Source: Micromonospora sp. CP22
GTDB taxonomy: Bacteria; Actinomycetota; Actinomycetes; Mycobacteriales; Micromonosporaceae
DNA length: 64,000 nucleotides
NCBI RefSeq assembly: GCF_009712475.1
Contig: NZ_VCJO01000009.1
Location: forward strand, 62,001 to 126,000
Direction: 5' to 3'
Under the pieces are notes generated by a model. The model was not told the DNA's origin. It ran no database searches and saw only the letters and a program-made list of their open reading frames with translations. A program made the translations under genes and the position numbers. Positions 18,375-28,961 of the stretch are shown here, one piece after another. How positions within the stretch are numbered: position 1 is the stretch's first letter; every line of letters starts with the position of its first letter.

Positions 18375-20582
18375 CTACGGGAAAACGGTGAACGTCGGTG
18401 CCGGTTCGGTCGACGGCGGTACCCGGTAGTGCCGCAGAGTGAAGGTCATCATGTCGCGGAACGCCGGGGCCGAGATCTGCCCCCCGCCGCCACTCGGGCT
18501 GTGCACGAAGACCGCGATGACGTACCTCGGGTTCTCCGCCGGAGCCATCCCGATGAACGAGGCGACCTCGCCGGGCTGCTTCTTGCCGTCGACCAGCCGC
18601 CAGCCGGTTCCGGTCTTGCCCGCGACCCGGTAGCCCGGCACCGCGGCGGCCAGACCGGTGGCGCCCTCGACCGTGGTGACGGCCTCCATGATCGTACGCA
18701 GCGCGGCGGCGTTGTCCGGGCTGAGCACCTGCCAGGTCTCCGGGTCCGGCGCGGGGGTCCGCTTGCCGTCCGGGGCGATCGTCTCCTTCAGCAGGTGCGG
18801 CTGGACGTACGTGCCGTCGTTGGCGATGGCGGCATAGGCGGCGGCCATCTGCAACGGCGTGGCGTCCACGCTGTGCCCGATCGGCACCGATCCGTGCGAC
18901 GACCCGCTCCACTCCTGCACCGGCAGCAGTCGGCCGCTGGCCTCACCGGGCATCCCGACCTTGGTCGGCTTACCCAGGCCGAACCGCCGCTGGTAGTCGA
19001 GCAGGCGTTCCGGGCCGAGCTTGTCGGCGATCTGGATGGTGCCGACGTTCGAGGAGTACGCCATCATGCCGGCGACACTCATCCGCTTCCCGTTCGCCGG
19101 GTGGGAGTCACGGAACCAGGTGTCGCCCTTGCGGATGGCGTTGGCGACCGGGAACGACGTCTCTGCGGTGATCACGCCCTCCTGCAACGCGGCGCCGAAC
19201 GTGATCGCCTTGTGCACCGAGCCCGGGTCGACCACGAAGCTGGTGGCCGCGTCCACCCGGTCCGTCGGCTCGCTCGCCGACGCCTTCGCCGCGTTGTAGG
19301 TGGGGTGGCTGGCCTGGGCGAGCACCTCACCGGTACGCGCGTCCAGCACCACGGCCGCCCCGGTGCTGCCGCTGACCTGCTGCATCTGTTCACTGAGGAT
19401 GCGCTGCACCATGTACTGCAGGTCACGGTCGATGGTGAGCACCAGCGAACTGCCCGGCTTGGCCTTCGTGGTGCGGCTGTAGCCGCCGGGGATGGGGGCG
19501 GCGAGGCCACCGAGGCCCGCTTCGAAGACCCGCTGGCCGTCCTCGCCGTGCAGCACGTCGTCGAAGCGCGCCTCCAGGCCCTCCAACCCGACCATGTCCT
19601 GGCTGGTGAACCCGATCAGGTTGGCGGCCAGGTCACCGCCGGGCACCTCGCGCCGCTCGTCGCGGTGGGTGGCGATGCCGGACAGCTTGAGCGCCATGAT
19701 CTTCTTGGCGCGGTCGATGTCCACGCCCCGGGCCAGGTACTCGAACTGCGAGTCCTCACCGTTGATCCGCTTACGGGGCTTCATCTTCTCGGCCAGTTTG
19801 CTGGCCGGGATACCCAGCAGCGGGGAGAGGGCCCGCGCGGTGGCGTCGATGTCCTCCACCCGGGTGGGGTCGGCGTAGACGTACCGGGCCTCGACGCTGT
19901 GCGCCAGGGCCGCTCCGTCCCGGTCGTAGATGGCGCCGCGCGGCGCCGGTAGTTCGACCTTCACGAGCCGGTCGGGCAGCCCGCCGTCGGCGTACGCCGG
20001 TGTGTCGACCGTCTGGAGCACGACGAGCCGCACACCGATGGCGACGAAGAGGGCCAGCGTCAACGCGGTACCCAGCCGCAGCCGTCGCCCCGGGTCGGCC
20101 AGCCGGGGCGGTTTGGGTGGCTTACGCGACGGCCGGCGCGGGGGCGGCCGTTCCCCACGGCGCGGCTCCCGGGCGGTGACCCGCCGCCGGGCGGCGCTGG
20201 CCGGGGCCTCGTCGCGGGGAGTCCGGTCGGTGACGGCACGGGTCACCGGTGCGCGCCCGGTGCCGCCGCCGCGGCGGGCCGGGTCGGCGGACCGGCCGGC
20301 GGTGCCCCGACCGCCGTCGAGGACCTGGAGAGCCGGGCGGAACGGATCCTGCGACCGGTTGCTGCGTGGGGTGCGCCGCTGCGCCACCCGCCCGTTGCCG
20401 GCACCCTCGCGGATGGAGCGGCCACGCGGGGTGTAGGCGCGGGCGTCGGAGATGCCACCGATGCCGGGCTCGGCGTCCCGCTCCCCCGGGTGTGGTGACA
20501 TCCCGCGCTGGCCGCCGCCACGCGACGAACCGCGCCGGGAGCCCTCGGCGTCCCGGCGCGGTTCCTCCGACCTCGGTGGCAC
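18375..20582 (-). CDS. ftsI: Septal transpeptidase FtsI (class B PBP3)
   Basis: Cross-links septal peptidoglycan with FtsW. The 735-residue product has a long basic, disordered N-terminus (about 1-175), one membrane helix (about 178-200), a dimerisation domain and a transpeptidase domain with all three motifs: SVHK (nucleophile serine in DPGSVHKAIT), SSN in MAYSSNVGT and KTG in AGKTGTGW. No PASTA domain is present. The GTG start at 20582 lies 3 bp from the upstream stop codon. The N-terminal extension is much longer than in E. coli but usual for high-GC actinomycetes. Confidence 0.96.
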   Translation of the reverse strand: MPPRSEEPRRDAEGSRRGSSRGGGQRGMSPHPGERDAEPGIGGISDARAYTPRGRSIREGAGNGRVAQRRTPRSNRSQDPFRPALQVLDGGRGTAGRSADPARRGGGTGRAPVTRAVTDRTPRDEAPASAARRRVTAREPRRGERPPPRRPSRKPPKPPRLADPGRRLRLGTALTLALFVAIGVRLVVLQTVDTPAYADGGLPDRLVKVELPAPRGAIYDRDGAALAHSVEARYVYADPTRVEDIDATARALSPLLGIPASKLAEKMKPRKRINGEDSQFEYLARGVDIDRAKKIMALKLSGIATHRDERREVPGGDLAANLIGFTSQDMVGLEGLEARFDDVLHGEDGQRVFEAGLGGLAAPIPGGYSRTTKAKPGSSLVLTIDRDLQYMVQRILSEQMQQVSGSTGAAVVLDARTGEVLAQASHPTYNAAKASASEPTDRVDAATSFVVDPGSVHKAITFGAALQEGVITAETSFPVANAIRKGDTWFRDSHPANGKRMSVAGMMAYSSNVGTIQIADKLGPERLLDYQRRFGLGKPTKVGMPGEASGRLLPVQEWSGSSHGSVPIGHSVDATPLQMAAAYAAIANDGTYVQPHLLKETIAPDGKRTPAPDPETWQVLSPDNAAALRTIMEAVTTVEGATGLAAAVPGYRVAGKTGTGWRLVDGKKQPGEVASFIGMAPAENPRYVIAVFVHSPSGGGGQISAPAFRDMMTFTLRHYRVPPSTEPAPTFTVFP

Positions 20583-20585
20583 GGC

Positions 20586-21191
20586 TTACCCCTCCGCGCC
20601 CTGCTGGCTCGCGATGGAGGGCTGCCCGCCGGCAGGCTGCGGCACCCCGATGACCTTGCCGTCCGGCAGCCGGATGTACGCCGGCTCACCCGACTCGACC
20701 AGCCCCAGCTTGCGGGCCTGGGCCGCGAGGTTGCCCGGCGACTCGGACTCGGCGATCTGCTTCTTCAGCTGCTGCTGCTCCACGTCGAGCTTCGCCTGCT
20801 GCTGCTGCAACTCGTCCAACCGGAAGGCGTTCTCGTTGATCTTCGTGTTGACCGCCAGGATGCCCAGCACCCCGCCGACGACCAGCGTCACCACGAGCGC
20901 GGCGAAGGGCGCCCGGGGCACCCGGACCGGCGGCGGCGGAGCGACCCGCAGCCGCGGCGTCGTCGGCCGCTCGGCCGCGACGGCGGCCCGCTCCACCGGG
21001 CGCAGAGCCGCGCTGCCCTGGGTGGGAAACTCGCGCGCCCCCCGGGCGCGAGTCTCCGCCGACCGGTTCGGCCGGTCCGTCCGCCGGGCACCGTCGCCCG
21101 CTCCCCGGGTCCGCTCCGCCGCGATCCGGCCCCCCGACCGCGGTGCGCGCTGCCCGACGCCGGCAGTGGTCCGGCGCTTGTCTACATTCAT
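20586..21191 (-). CDS. ftsL: FtsL-like septum formation protein
   Basis: A 201-residue bitopic protein in the FtsL slot between rsmH and ftsI. The N-terminal 95 residues are basic and disordered, the membrane helix spans about 96-117 ([19 protein letters not shown]), and a Gln-rich coiled coil ([17 protein letters not shown]) follows. In other bacteria FtsL pairs with FtsB/DivIC and activates FtsWI. Sequence similarity in this family is low, so the name rests on layout and position. The ATG overlaps the rsmH stop (ATGA). The open frame upstream lies inside rsmH and is not coding. Confidence 0.85.
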   Translation of the reverse strand: MNVDKRRTTAGVGQRAPRSGGRIAAERTRGAGDGARRTDRPNRSAETRARGAREFPTQGSAALRPVERAAVAAERPTTPRLRVAPPPPVRVPRAPFAALVVTLVVGGVLGILAVNTKINENAFRLDELQQQQAKLDVEQQQLKKQIAESESPGNLAAQARKLGLVESGEPAYIRLPDGKVIGVPQPAGGQPSIASQQGAEG

Positions 21192-22288
21192 GTCCCCTCC
21201 CCCTCTTCGTCCGTCGTGTCCCCCGGCGCCTGCCGCGGATCCGGATCGGATCCCGTGGCCGACGCCGTCCCCGGTTGGTGCATCGCCTTGACCCGGCGGC
21301 GGTACCGTTCGCGGTCGGTACGCCCCCGTGCCTGCGGGTCGATCCGCTCCGCGGCCCGCAGTCGTACTGACGCGGCCCGCGGGTTCGCGGCGACCTCCGC
21401 CTCCCCGGGCAGTTCCGCGCCCCGGCTGAGCAGCCGGAACGTCGGCTCCGACCCGGGCAGTTCGACCGGAAGGTCGATCGGACCCGTGCTGCGGACCCGA
21501 TCGGCGAGCGCCTGTTTGGTGAGCCTGTCCTCCAACGAGTGGTAGGACAGGACCACCAGGCGACCGCCGACGGCGAGTCTGTCCAGAGCGGCCGGCAGCG
21601 CCGTCTCCAGCGCCGCCAGTTCCCTGTTTACCTCGATACGTAAAGCCTGAAACGTTCTCTTTGCCGGGTGTCCGCCCGTTCGTCGGGCTGGTGCCGGGAT
21701 CGAATCCCGGACCAACTCGGCCAGCCGCGCCGACGAGGTGATCCGGGTGCGTTCCCGTTCCCGGATGATCGCCGAGGCGATCCGGCCGGCGAACTTCTCC
21801 TCGCCGTACACCCGCAGCACCCGGGCCAGCTCCGGATGGGTGTACGTGTTGACCACCTCTTCGGCGGTCACCCCCCGGGTCTGGTCCATCCGCATGTCCA
21901 GCGGCGCGTCCTGCGCGTACGCGAACCCGCGGTCGGGCGCGTCGAGTTGCAACGAGGAGACACCGAGGTCGAACAGGACCCCGTCCACGGACGGGTAACC
22001 CAGTCGGTCGAGCACCTCGGGCAGCTCGTCGTAGACGGCGTGCTCCAGGTGGACCCGGCCGGTGAAGCGGGCCAACCGGATCCTGGCGTGCTCCAGCGCC
22101 TCGGTGTCCCGGTCCAGGCCCACCAGAACCGTCTCCGGATGCGCCTGCAACACCGCCTCGGCGTGGCCGGCGAGGCCCAGCGTCGCGTCGACGTGCACGG
22201 TGCGCCCACCCCGGCCCAGTGCGGGGGCCAGCAGCTCGAGACACCGCTCAAGCAGCACCGGCACATGCGTGCCGCGTAGCTCCCCCAT
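21188..22288 (-). CDS. rsmH: 16S rRNA m4C1402 methyltransferase RsmH (MraW)
   Basis: Methylates N4 of cytidine 1402 in 16S rRNA using S-adenosylmethionine. The 366-residue product starts [20 protein letters not shown], has the SAM motif [29 protein letters not shown] and [10 protein letters not shown], and ends with the KAMHQPGT region plus a disordered tail. The ATG at 22288 was chosen for the family N-terminus and a GGGGGT ribosome site; the frame is open for 27 codons upstream. Second gene of the dcw cluster after mraZ. Confidence 0.96.
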   Translation of the reverse strand: MGELRGTHVPVLLERCLELLAPALGRGGRTVHVDATLGLAGHAEAVLQAHPETVLVGLDRDTEALEHARIRLARFTGRVHLEHAVYDELPEVLDRLGYPSVDGVLFDLGVSSLQLDAPDRGFAYAQDAPLDMRMDQTRGVTAEEVVNTYTHPELARVLRVYGEEKFAGRIASAIIRERERTRITSSARLAELVRDSIPAPARRTGGHPAKRTFQALRIEVNRELAALETALPAALDRLAVGGRLVVLSYHSLEDRLTKQALADRVRSTGPIDLPVELPGSEPTFRLLSRGAELPGEAEVAANPRAASVRLRAAERIDPQARGRTDRERYRRRVKAMHQPGTASATGSDPDPRQAPGDTTDEEGEGT

Positions 22289-22494
22289 GTCGACCCCCAC
22301 TGGTGTGAACCGGTTGTGTTCGCGTTCTGTTCGTCGGACGACGCTGCCGTCGTACCGCCAGATCCCCATCCGCTCTCCGCCCGCCCGTCGGGCCGTGGCC
22401 CGGAGGATCGGATCTCGCGCCTGGCACCGGGGAAGGGATGCCAGGAACTCGAAAGCGGCTGGAGATCTCGCAGTACGTCGGGCGTCGTCACGCC

Positions 22495-22926
22495 CTACAG
22501 ACCGCCGGGCAGCACCCCTTCCTCGATGTCGGCGAAGTCGTCTTCGCTCTCGGCGAGGTAGGTCTCCCAGGCGACCTTGTCCCAGATCTCCACCCGGGTG
22601 CTCGCGCCAATGACCACCAGGTCCCGGTCGAGCCCCGCGTACGAGCGCAGGTGCGCCGGGATGGTCACCCGGCCCTGCTTGTCCGGCACCTCGTCGTGCG
22701 CGCTGGCGAAGAACACCCGGCTGTAGGCTCTGGCCGCCTTGTGTGTCATCGGCTGCGCGCGCAACTGCTCCGCGATGTGCTGGAACTCAGGCGTCGGGAA
22801 GACGTAGAGACAGCGCTCCTGCCCTTTGGTGATCACGACACCCCCCGCCAACTCATCCCGGAACTTCGCCGGAAGGATCAACCGGCCTTTGTCGTCCAGG
22901 CGCGGGGTGTGGGTGCCGAGGAACAT
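22495..22926 (-). CDS. mraZ: Transcriptional regulator MraZ
   Basis: Ring-forming DNA-binding protein of the AbrB-like fold that in other bacteria represses or activates its own dcw promoter. The 143-residue product has two MraZ repeats, beginning [24 protein letters not shown] and [24 protein letters not shown]. The ATG at 22926 has a GAGGGGG ribosome site; the frame stays open upstream but crosses the promoter. GTGGRG boxes at its promoter suggest autoregulation. rsmH follows after about 200 bp. Confidence 0.96.
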   Translation of the reverse strand: MFLGTHTPRLDDKGRLILPAKFRDELAGGVVITKGQERCLYVFPTPEFQHIAEQLRAQPMTHKAARAYSRVFFASAHDEVPDKQGRVTIPAHLRSYAGLDRDLVVIGASTRVEIWDKVAWETYLAESEDDFADIEEGVLPGGL

Positions 22927-23266
22927 CGGCCCAACCCCCTCGCCCTTTGGCGGCGTTCGCGCGCCGCTGACCCCCCGGGCCGGTGGGCCCCTCCCGGCCC
23001 CACCAATGCGCCCCACTCTACTCCACTTCCCTCCACCCGCAACCAGAATCGCCCGCGTGGCGCGCCGTGTCGGACCACAAAACCGCACGTCAGCGAGGGT
23101 GGAGCGGAGTGGAGGGGCGAGCGGCCCCGCGCGGCAGGTCCGCTTTCCGACATAGATCGACTCCATCTGGCTGAGCCCGATCCGACCGGGTGCCGACCGG
23201 GCCCAGCCGAACGGATCGTCGTCGGTGGCGATCTCGCGGGTCCGCTGGTCCGGTAACCTCGCTCGC
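22927..23266. other. Divergent mraZ/murT intergenic region (340 bp)
   Basis: No gene is seen. It holds the mraZ promoter with four boxes (22998-23042), a second pair of GTGGAG boxes in the opposite orientation at 23099-23104 and 23109-23114 (10-bp spacing), and a TAACCT -10 box for murT at 23254-23259. The segment 23140-23250 shows no clear motif. Confidence 0.7.
22998..23042 (-). promoter_or_regulatory. mraZ promoter overlapped by four MraZ-type boxes
   Basis: On the minus strand TTGCGG (23037-23042) is followed after 16 bp by TAGAGT (23015-23020). Four GTGG[AG]G boxes lie at 23031-23036, 23021-23026, 23011-23016 and 22998-23003; the first three have a 10-bp period. Known MraZ sites are TGGGN repeats spaced by about one helical turn, so this fits an autoregulatory operator. 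Binding itself is inferred. Confidence 0.7.
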
Positions 23267-24529
23267 GTGACGGACGCGAAGATGCCCCTGCGGGCGAAGG
23301 TGGCCAGCTCCGTGTCACGGACCGCCGCGGCGTTGTCCCGGGCGGCGGGCCGGGGCGACGGCTCGGTGATCGGTGGATGGCTGGGGCTGAAGATCGACCC
23401 GGAGCTGCTCGCGCACCTCTCCGCCGGGCGGGCCATCGCGCTGATCTCCGGCACGAACGGCAAGACCACCACCACCCGGCTCGCCGCCGCGGCCGTGGGG
23501 GTGCTCGGTCGGGTCGCCACCAACTCGTTCGGCGCCAACATGCCCACCGGGCACACCTCCGCGCTGGCCAAGGCCGGCAGCACGCCGTACGCGGTGCTGG
23601 AGGTCGACGAGCACTACCTGGCGCAGGTGATCGAGGCGACCGACCCGCACGTGGTGGCGCTGCTCAACCTCTCCCGCGACCAGCTGGACCGGGCCAAGGA
23701 GGTCGCCATGATGGCGCAGCTCTGGCGCGCGGCGCTGGCCCGTCACCCGGACATCCGCGTGGTCGCCAACGCCGACGACCCGATGGTGGTCTGGGCTGCC
23801 ACCCCACCGGCCAGCCACGACCAGCGGATCACCCCGCCGCACGTCACCTGGTTCTCCGCCGGGCAACGCTGGCACGACGACTCCTGGGTCTGCCCCGAGT
23901 GCGGCTCCACCATCGAGCGCTCCGGCGACCAGTGGTGGTGCACCGGCTGCCCGCTGCGCCGCCCGGAGCCGCAGTGGACGGTGGACGACGAGGGCGTGGT
24001 CGACCCGACCGGCGCGTGGTACAAGGTCAAACTCCAGCTTCCCGGCAAGGTCAACGTCGGCAACGCGGCCACCGCCCTCGCGGTCGCCGCCGAGTTCGGC
24101 GTACGCCCCTTCGACGCGGTGCCCCGCCTCGGTGACGTGACCTCGGTGGCCGGGCGCTACGCCCAGGTCGTCCGGGAGGGTCGCACCGTGCGGCTGTTGC
24201 TGGCCAAGAACCCGGCCAGCTGGCTGGAGGCGTTCGACATGGCCGACGAGGCGCCGACGCTGCTGTCCATCAACGCCCGGGACCCCGACGGACTGGACAC
24301 CTCCTGGCTCTTCGACGTCGACTTCGCCCCGCTACGCGGACGCCTGGTGCTCATCACCGGCGACCGGGCGTACGACCTGGCCGTGCGGCTGGAGGTCAAC
24401 GACGTACCGTTCCAGTACGTACGCACCTTCGACGAGGCCGTCCGGGCGGTGCCACCGGGCCGGTTGGAGGTCATCGCGAACTACACCGCGTTCCAGGACA
24501 TCCGAGCGGAGTTGGACCGTGTCAACTGA
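23267..24529 (+). CDS. murT: Lipid II isoglutaminyl synthase, Mur-ligase-like subunit MurT
   Basis: With GatD it amidates the alpha-carboxyl of D-glutamate in lipid II, making D-isoglutamine. The 420-residue product has a Mur-ligase ATP loop ([17 protein letters not shown]), a central domain with an inserted four-cysteine zinc ribbon (CPECG and WCTGC, about 200-220), and a DUF1727 C-terminal domain ([13 protein letters not shown]). I chose the GTG at 23267 because TAACCT ends 7 nt before it, implying a leaderless transcript; ATG at 23282 is an alternative. It overlaps gatD by 11 bp and lies divergent to mraZ. Confidence 0.93.
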   Translation: MTDAKMPLRAKVASSVSRTAAALSRAAGRGDGSVIGGWLGLKIDPELLAHLSAGRAIALISGTNGKTTTTRLAAAAVGVLGRVATNSFGANMPTGHTSALAKAGSTPYAVLEVDEHYLAQVIEATDPHVVALLNLSRDQLDRAKEVAMMAQLWRAALARHPDIRVVANADDPMVVWAATPPASHDQRITPPHVTWFSAGQRWHDDSWVCPECGSTIERSGDQWWCTGCPLRRPEPQWTVDDEGVVDPTGAWYKVKLQLPGKVNVGNAATALAVAAEFGVRPFDAVPRLGDVTSVAGRYAQVVREGRTVRLLLAKNPASWLEAFDMADEAPTLLSINARDPDGLDTSWLFDVDFAPLRGRLVLITGDRAYDLAVRLEVNDVPFQYVRTFDEAVRAVPPGRLEVIANYTAFQDIRAELDRVN

Positions 24530-25238
24530 GACCCTGCGCATCGTCTGGATCTATCCGGACCTGCTGTCGACGTACGGCGATCGGGGCAACGCCCTGATCC
24601 TGGCCCGCCGAGCCCAGCAGCGCGGGTTCCCGGTCGAGGTGCTGGAGGTCCGCTCCGACCAGCGGCTGCCCACCACCGCCGACATCTACCTCCTCGGTGG
24701 CGGCGAGGACGGCCCGCAGGCGCTCGGCGCGCAGCGACTGCTCGCCGACGGCGGCCTGCACCGGGCGGTCGCCCAGGGTTCGGTGGTCTTCGGCGTCTGT
24801 GCCGGCTACCAGTTGCTGGGCACCTCGTTCTTCGCCAAGGGCACCCAGTACCGGGGTCTGGAACTGCTCGACCTCTCCTCGGACCGGGGCCCCAGCCGGG
24901 CCGTCGGCGAACTGGCCGGTGACATCGACGCCCGCCTCGGCCTGCCGCCGCTGACCGGGTTCGAGAACCACGGCGGCCGTACCCACCTCGGCCCCGGGGT
25001 CTCCCCGTTGGCCCGGGTCACCGCCGGGATCGGCAACGACGGCACCACCGAGGGCGCCTGGCGGGGCAAGCTGCTCGGCACCTACTCGCACGGTCCCGCC
25101 CTGGCCCGCAACCCGGCCCTGGCCGACCTGCTGCTGCGCTGGGCGACCGGAGCGCAACACCTTCCCCCGCTCGACGACACCTGGGCCGACCGGCTGCGGG
25201 CCGAACGCCGGACCGCGGTGGCCACATCCCGGGGATGA
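24519..25238 (+). CDS. gatD: Lipid II isoglutaminyl synthase, glutaminase subunit GatD
   Basis: Class I glutamine amidotransferase that supplies ammonia to MurT. The 239-residue product has the nucleophile Cys94 in FGVCAGYQLLG and the catalytic-type histidine in LGTYSHGPALARNP (about residue 190). The oxyanion segment YLLGGGEDGPQALGAQ is near residue 60. It is shorter than CobB/CobQ proteins and lacks their N-terminal domain, matching GatD. The GTG start overlaps the murT end by 11 bp, and its stop overlaps the next gene (ATGA), so the three genes are coupled. Confidence 0.93.
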   Translation: MSTETLRIVWIYPDLLSTYGDRGNALILARRAQQRGFPVEVLEVRSDQRLPTTADIYLLGGGEDGPQALGAQRLLADGGLHRAVAQGSVVFGVCAGYQLLGTSFFAKGTQYRGLELLDLSSDRGPSRAVGELAGDIDARLGLPPLTGFENHGGRTHLGPGVSPLARVTAGIGNDGTTEGAWRGKLLGTYSHGPALARNPALADLLLRWATGAQHLPPLDDTWADRLRAERRTAVATSRG

Positions 25239-25924
25239 TCCGGCAGCTACGCAGCCGTCTGCCGGTCGCCACGACGCCGTCGGTCACCCGGTTCGTGTTG
25301 CTGTTGGCCCTGCTCGCCGGTCTCGGGGTGACGCTGCTGCTGGCACCCCACCCCGACCCGGCGGCGCTGTCGGAGCTGGCCGACCGGATGGGTCGGCTCG
25401 CCCCGGTGGCCGGTGTGCTCGGCGGGGCGTTGCTGCTGGTGGCGTTGGTCCCCCGCACGTTCATCACGCTCGCCGCCGGGGCGATCTTCGGGGCCCTGGA
25501 AGGTGCCGCGTACGCGCTGGGCGCCGCGTTGTTGGCGGCCCTGATCGGCTTCACCGTGGGCCGGGTGCTGGGCCGGGAGTTCGTCGCCGAACGCGTCCGG
25601 GGACGGCTGGCCCGCCTCGACCGCTGGTTCACCCGGCAGAGCGTCCTCGGCGTGGTCACCGTACGACTGCTGCCGGTCTCCGGCTTCGGCCTGGTCAGCT
25701 ACGGCTACGGCACCACCGGCGCGCGGTTGCTGCCGTTCCTCGTCGGCAGCGTGATCGCCTCCGCGCCCACCGCGTTCGGCTACGCGGCTCTCGGCGCGGC
25801 CGTGACCAGTCCCGACGAGATCAACTGGTTCGCCGCCGCCCCGGCCGCGCTGGGTTTCATCGCCAGCGCCGTGCTCCTCGCCTGCTGGTGGCGCGCCGAA
25901 CGCCGAGCCCGCCCGCCGGCCTGA
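25235..25924 (+). CDS. TVP38/TMEM64-family membrane protein
   Basis: A 229-residue membrane protein with about six hydrophobic segments and the VTT-domain core: PRTFITLAAGAIFGALEGAAYA near residues 70-90 and VTVRLLPVSGFGLVSYGYGTT near 145. Related DedA/VTT proteins act in lipid transport, including recycling of undecaprenyl phosphate. Overlap with gatD hints at a link to lipid II metabolism, but this is inference. A hairpin terminator follows at 25934. Confidence 0.85.
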   Translation: MIRQLRSRLPVATTPSVTRFVLLLALLAGLGVTLLLAPHPDPAALSELADRMGRLAPVAGVLGGALLLVALVPRTFITLAAGAIFGALEGAAYALGAALLAALIGFTVGRVLGREFVAERVRGRLARLDRWFTRQSVLGVVTVRLLPVSGFGLVSYGYGTTGARLLPFLVGSVIASAPTAFGYAALGAAVTSPDEINWFAAAPAALGFIASAVLLACWWRAERRARPPA

Positions 25925-25933
25925 TCCACGGGC

Positions 25934-25983
25934 GGCGTCAGGGATGGTGTCCCCCGCTCGCAGGCAGCACCATCCCTGACGCC
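25934..25983. terminator. Bidirectional terminator between TVP38 gene and leuS
   Basis: Perfect 16-bp arms (25934-25949 and 25968-25983) with an 18-base loop lie between two convergent genes. No T-run is present. The position and stem strength fit a terminator for both strands. Confidence 0.75.
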
Positions 25984-25994
25984 CTCCCCACCCG

Positions 25995-28820
25995 TCAGAC
26001 GACGACGGAGACCATCCGGCCGGCCACCACGATGACCTTGCGGGGCTCCTTGCCGGCCAGTGGACCGGCCACCGCCGCCAGGGCTGCGGTACGCACCTCG
26101 TCCTCGCTCGCGTCGGCGCTCACCTCGACGCGGCCCCGGACCTTGCCGTTGACCTGCACCGGATAGGTGACCGTCTCGGCAACCAGCAGAGCCGGGTCGG
26201 CGACCGGGAAGTCCGCGTACGTCAGCGAGGTCTGGTGGCCCAGCCGCTGCCACAGCTCCTCGGCGATGTGCGGGGCGAACGGGGCCACCATCAGCACCAG
26301 CGGCTCGGCCACCTCACGCGGGGTACGCGGCAGGCGGGTCAGTCCGTTGGTCAGCTCGATCAGCTTGGCGATCGCGGTGTTGAACCGGATCTGCTCCATG
26401 TCGCCCCGGACACCGTCGATGACCTTGTGCAGCAGTCGCCGGGTCGGCTCGTCGGCCGGCTCGTCGACCACCCGGGACTCGCCGGTCCGCTCGTCGACGA
26501 TGGCCCGCCACACCCGTTGCAGGAAGCGGTACGAGCCGACGACGGCCCGGGTCTCCCACGGGCGGGACACCTCCAGCGGGCCCATCGACATCTCGTACAC
26601 CCGGAACGTGTCGGCACCGTAGGCGGCACACATCTCGTCCGGGGTGACCACGTTCTTCAGGGACTTGCCCATCTTGCCGTACTCGCGGTTGACCTGAACG
26701 TCGCCCAGGTAGAAGCCGCCGTCGCGTTCCACGACCTCCTCGGCGGGCACGTAGGCACCCCGGGCGTCGGTGTACGCGTACGCCTGGATGTAGCCCTGGT
26801 TGAACAGCTTGCGGAACGGCTCGAAGCTGGAGACGTGGCCCAGGTCGTACAGCACCTTGTGCCAGAACCGGGCGTACAGCAGGTGCAGCACGGCGTGCTC
26901 GGCCCCACCGACGTACAGGTCGACACCGCCGCAGTCGCCCTCGCCGCGCGGGCCCATCCAGTACCGCTCGTTGTCCGCGTCGACGAACCGGCCGTCGTTG
27001 GTCGGGTCCAGGTAACGCAGCTCGTACCAGCAGGAGCCGGCCCACTGCGGCATCACGTTGGTCTCCCGGGTGTACCGCTTCGGGCCGTCACCCAGGTCCA
27101 GCTCGACCTCGACCCAGTCCCGGCGGCGGGACAGTGGCGTCTCCGGGTCGCTGTCGGCGTCGGACGGGTCGAAGGTGCGCGGGGAGAAGTCGTCCACCTC
27201 GGGCAGCTCTACCGGCAGCATCTCCTCGGGCAGCGCGATGGCGGTGCCGTCGGCGTCGTAAACGATCGGGAACGGCTCGCCCCAGTAGCGCTGCCGGCTG
27301 AACAGCCAGTCCCGCAGCCGGTAGGTCACCGCGCCCTGGCCGTTGCCGGTCTCCTCCAGCCAGGCGATGATCCGGGCCTTGGCCTCGGCCACCCCCAGGC
27401 CGTTCAGGTCCAGGCCATGGTCGGGCGCGGCGCTGTTGATCGCCGGGCCGTCGCCGGTGTACGCCTTGCCGTCGAAGCCCTCCGGCGGCTGCACGGTACG
27501 CACGATCGGCAGCTCGAAGACCTCGGCGAACTCCCAGTCACGCTCGTCCTGGGCCGGCACCGCCATGATCGCCCCGGTGCCGTAACCGGCCAGCACGTAG
27601 TCGGCGATGAAGATCGGGATCTGCCCCCCGGTGACCGGGTTGGTGGCGTACGCCCCGGTGAAGACGCCGGTCTTCTCCTTCGTCTCGGCCTGCCGCTCCA
27701 CGTCGGTCTTGGCCGCCGCCGCCTTGCAGTACGCCTCGACCGCGTCGCGCGGGCTGCCGTGCCCGCCGGTCCATGCCGCCCGGGTGCCCTCCGGCCAGGC
27801 CGTCGGCACCAGCGTGTCCACCAGCTCGTGCTCGGGCGCCAGCACCATGTAGGTGGCGCCGAAGACGGTGTCCGGCCGGGTGGTGAACACCCGGATCGGC
27901 GCGACGGTGGTCGGGAAGTCGATGTGCGCCCCCTGGGACCGACCGATCCAGTTGCGCTGCATCAGCTTGATCGGCTCCGGCCAGTCCAGCTTGTCCAGGT
28001 CGTCCAGCAGCCGGTCGCCGTACGCGGTGATCCGCATCATCCACTGCTTCAGGTTGCGCTTGAAGACCGGGAAGTTGCCCCGCTCGGAGCGGCCGTCGGC
28101 GGTGACCTCCTCGTTGGCCAGCACCGTGCCCAGCCCGGGGCACCAGTTCACCGGCGCCTGCGAGACGTACGCCAGGCGGTGGTCGTCGATGATGGCGCGC
28201 TGCTCGGCGGGCGACAGCTCGGCCCACGGCCGACCGTCCGGAGTGCGCCGCACCCCTCCGGCGAACTCGGCGGTCAGCTCACTGATCGGCCGTGCCCGGC
28301 CGGCCTCGCGGTCGTACCAGGAGTTGAAGATCTGCAGGAAGATCCACTGGGTCCAGCGGTAGAAGTCGGTGTCGATGGTGGCCACCGAACGCCGCCGGTC
28401 GTGGGCCAGCCCCAGCCGACGCAGCTGCGACCGATAGCGCTCGATGTTGGCCTCGGTGGTGGTGCGCGGGTGGGTGCCGGTCTGCACCGCGTACTGCTCG
28501 GCGGGCAGGCCGAACGCGTCGAAGCCCATGGCGTGCAGCACGTTACGGCCGGCCATCCGCTGGTACCGGGCGAAGCAGTCGGTGCCGATGTACCCCAGCG
28601 GGTGCCCGACGTGCAGCCCGGCGCCGGACGGGTAGGGGAACATGTCCAGCACGTACAGCTTCTCCGCGCCGGATCGGGGATGAGCCGGATCGGCCAGCGG
28701 GCCGGACGGGTTCGGCGCGTGGAACGTGCCCTCCCGTTCCCAACGGTCCTGCCAGCGACGCTCTATCTCGTCGGCCAGCGCCGCGGTGTACCGAAACGGT
28801 GGGACTTCTGCTTCTGTCAT
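25995..28820 (-). CDS. leuS: Leucyl-tRNA synthetase
   Basis: Charges tRNA-Leu. The 941-residue class I synthetase has HVGH at residues 70-73, a CP1 editing domain (about 250-450) with [18 protein letters not shown], and a KMGKS version of the KMSKS loop followed by LKNVVTPDE. The C-terminal part includes the tRNA anticodon-binding and terminal domains. GAGGAGAAGG precedes the ATG at 28820. An attenuator with a leucine-rich leader peptide lies upstream (28913-29000), so expression should fall when charged tRNA-Leu is plentiful. Confidence 0.97.
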   Translation of the reverse strand: MTEAEVPPFRYTAALADEIERRWQDRWEREGTFHAPNPSGPLADPAHPRSGAEKLYVLDMFPYPSGAGLHVGHPLGYIGTDCFARYQRMAGRNVLHAMGFDAFGLPAEQYAVQTGTHPRTTTEANIERYRSQLRRLGLAHDRRRSVATIDTDFYRWTQWIFLQIFNSWYDREAGRARPISELTAEFAGGVRRTPDGRPWAELSPAEQRAIIDDHRLAYVSQAPVNWCPGLGTVLANEEVTADGRSERGNFPVFKRNLKQWMMRITAYGDRLLDDLDKLDWPEPIKLMQRNWIGRSQGAHIDFPTTVAPIRVFTTRPDTVFGATYMVLAPEHELVDTLVPTAWPEGTRAAWTGGHGSPRDAVEAYCKAAAAKTDVERQAETKEKTGVFTGAYATNPVTGGQIPIFIADYVLAGYGTGAIMAVPAQDERDWEFAEVFELPIVRTVQPPEGFDGKAYTGDGPAINSAAPDHGLDLNGLGVAEAKARIIAWLEETGNGQGAVTYRLRDWLFSRQRYWGEPFPIVYDADGTAIALPEEMLPVELPEVDDFSPRTFDPSDADSDPETPLSRRRDWVEVELDLGDGPKRYTRETNVMPQWAGSCWYELRYLDPTNDGRFVDADNERYWMGPRGEGDCGGVDLYVGGAEHAVLHLLYARFWHKVLYDLGHVSSFEPFRKLFNQGYIQAYAYTDARGAYVPAEEVVERDGGFYLGDVQVNREYGKMGKSLKNVVTPDEMCAAYGADTFRVYEMSMGPLEVSRPWETRAVVGSYRFLQRVWRAIVDERTGESRVVDEPADEPTRRLLHKVIDGVRGDMEQIRFNTAIAKLIELTNGLTRLPRTPREVAEPLVLMVAPFAPHIAEELWQRLGHQTSLTYADFPVADPALLVAETVTYPVQVNGKVRGRVEVSADASEDEVRTAALAAVAGPLAGKEPRKVIVVAGRMVSVVV

Positions 28821-28912
28821 GGCCTTCTCCTCGCGTCGCTCGGGAGTCTGTCGGAGTGCTGGCTGGTCTCGGATCTGCCTCGATGACCCGTTTCGGGCCG
28901 GCAGCGGGCATG

Positions 28913-28936
28913 AAAAAACCCCTCACGCAGGAGGGG
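28913..28936 (-). terminator. Rho-independent attenuator terminator before leuS
   Basis: On the minus strand CCCCTC (28931-28936) pairs with GAGGGG (28919-28924) around a 6-base loop and is followed by six T residues (28913-28918). This is the only clear stem plus T-run terminator I found. It ends transcription about 90 bp before leuS. An upstream alternative stem pairs 28966-28973 (CCGTGCTG) with 28943-28950 (CAGCACGG), and the flanking GGG can also pair with the terminator's C-run. Confidence 0.8.
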
Positions 28937-28961
28937 CCGCCGTGCTGTCGCGCTCAGCGCA

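Noticed and set aside
23267..24529. MurT gene considered as the missing murD
   Set aside because: It has the zinc ribbon and DUF1727 end of MurT and is paired with gatD, so it is the lipid II amidation enzyme.
26235..28886. Very long plus-strand open frame opposite leuS
   Set aside because: It mirrors leuS codons; long antisense frames are expected at this GC content. It has no recognisable domain and no ribosome site.
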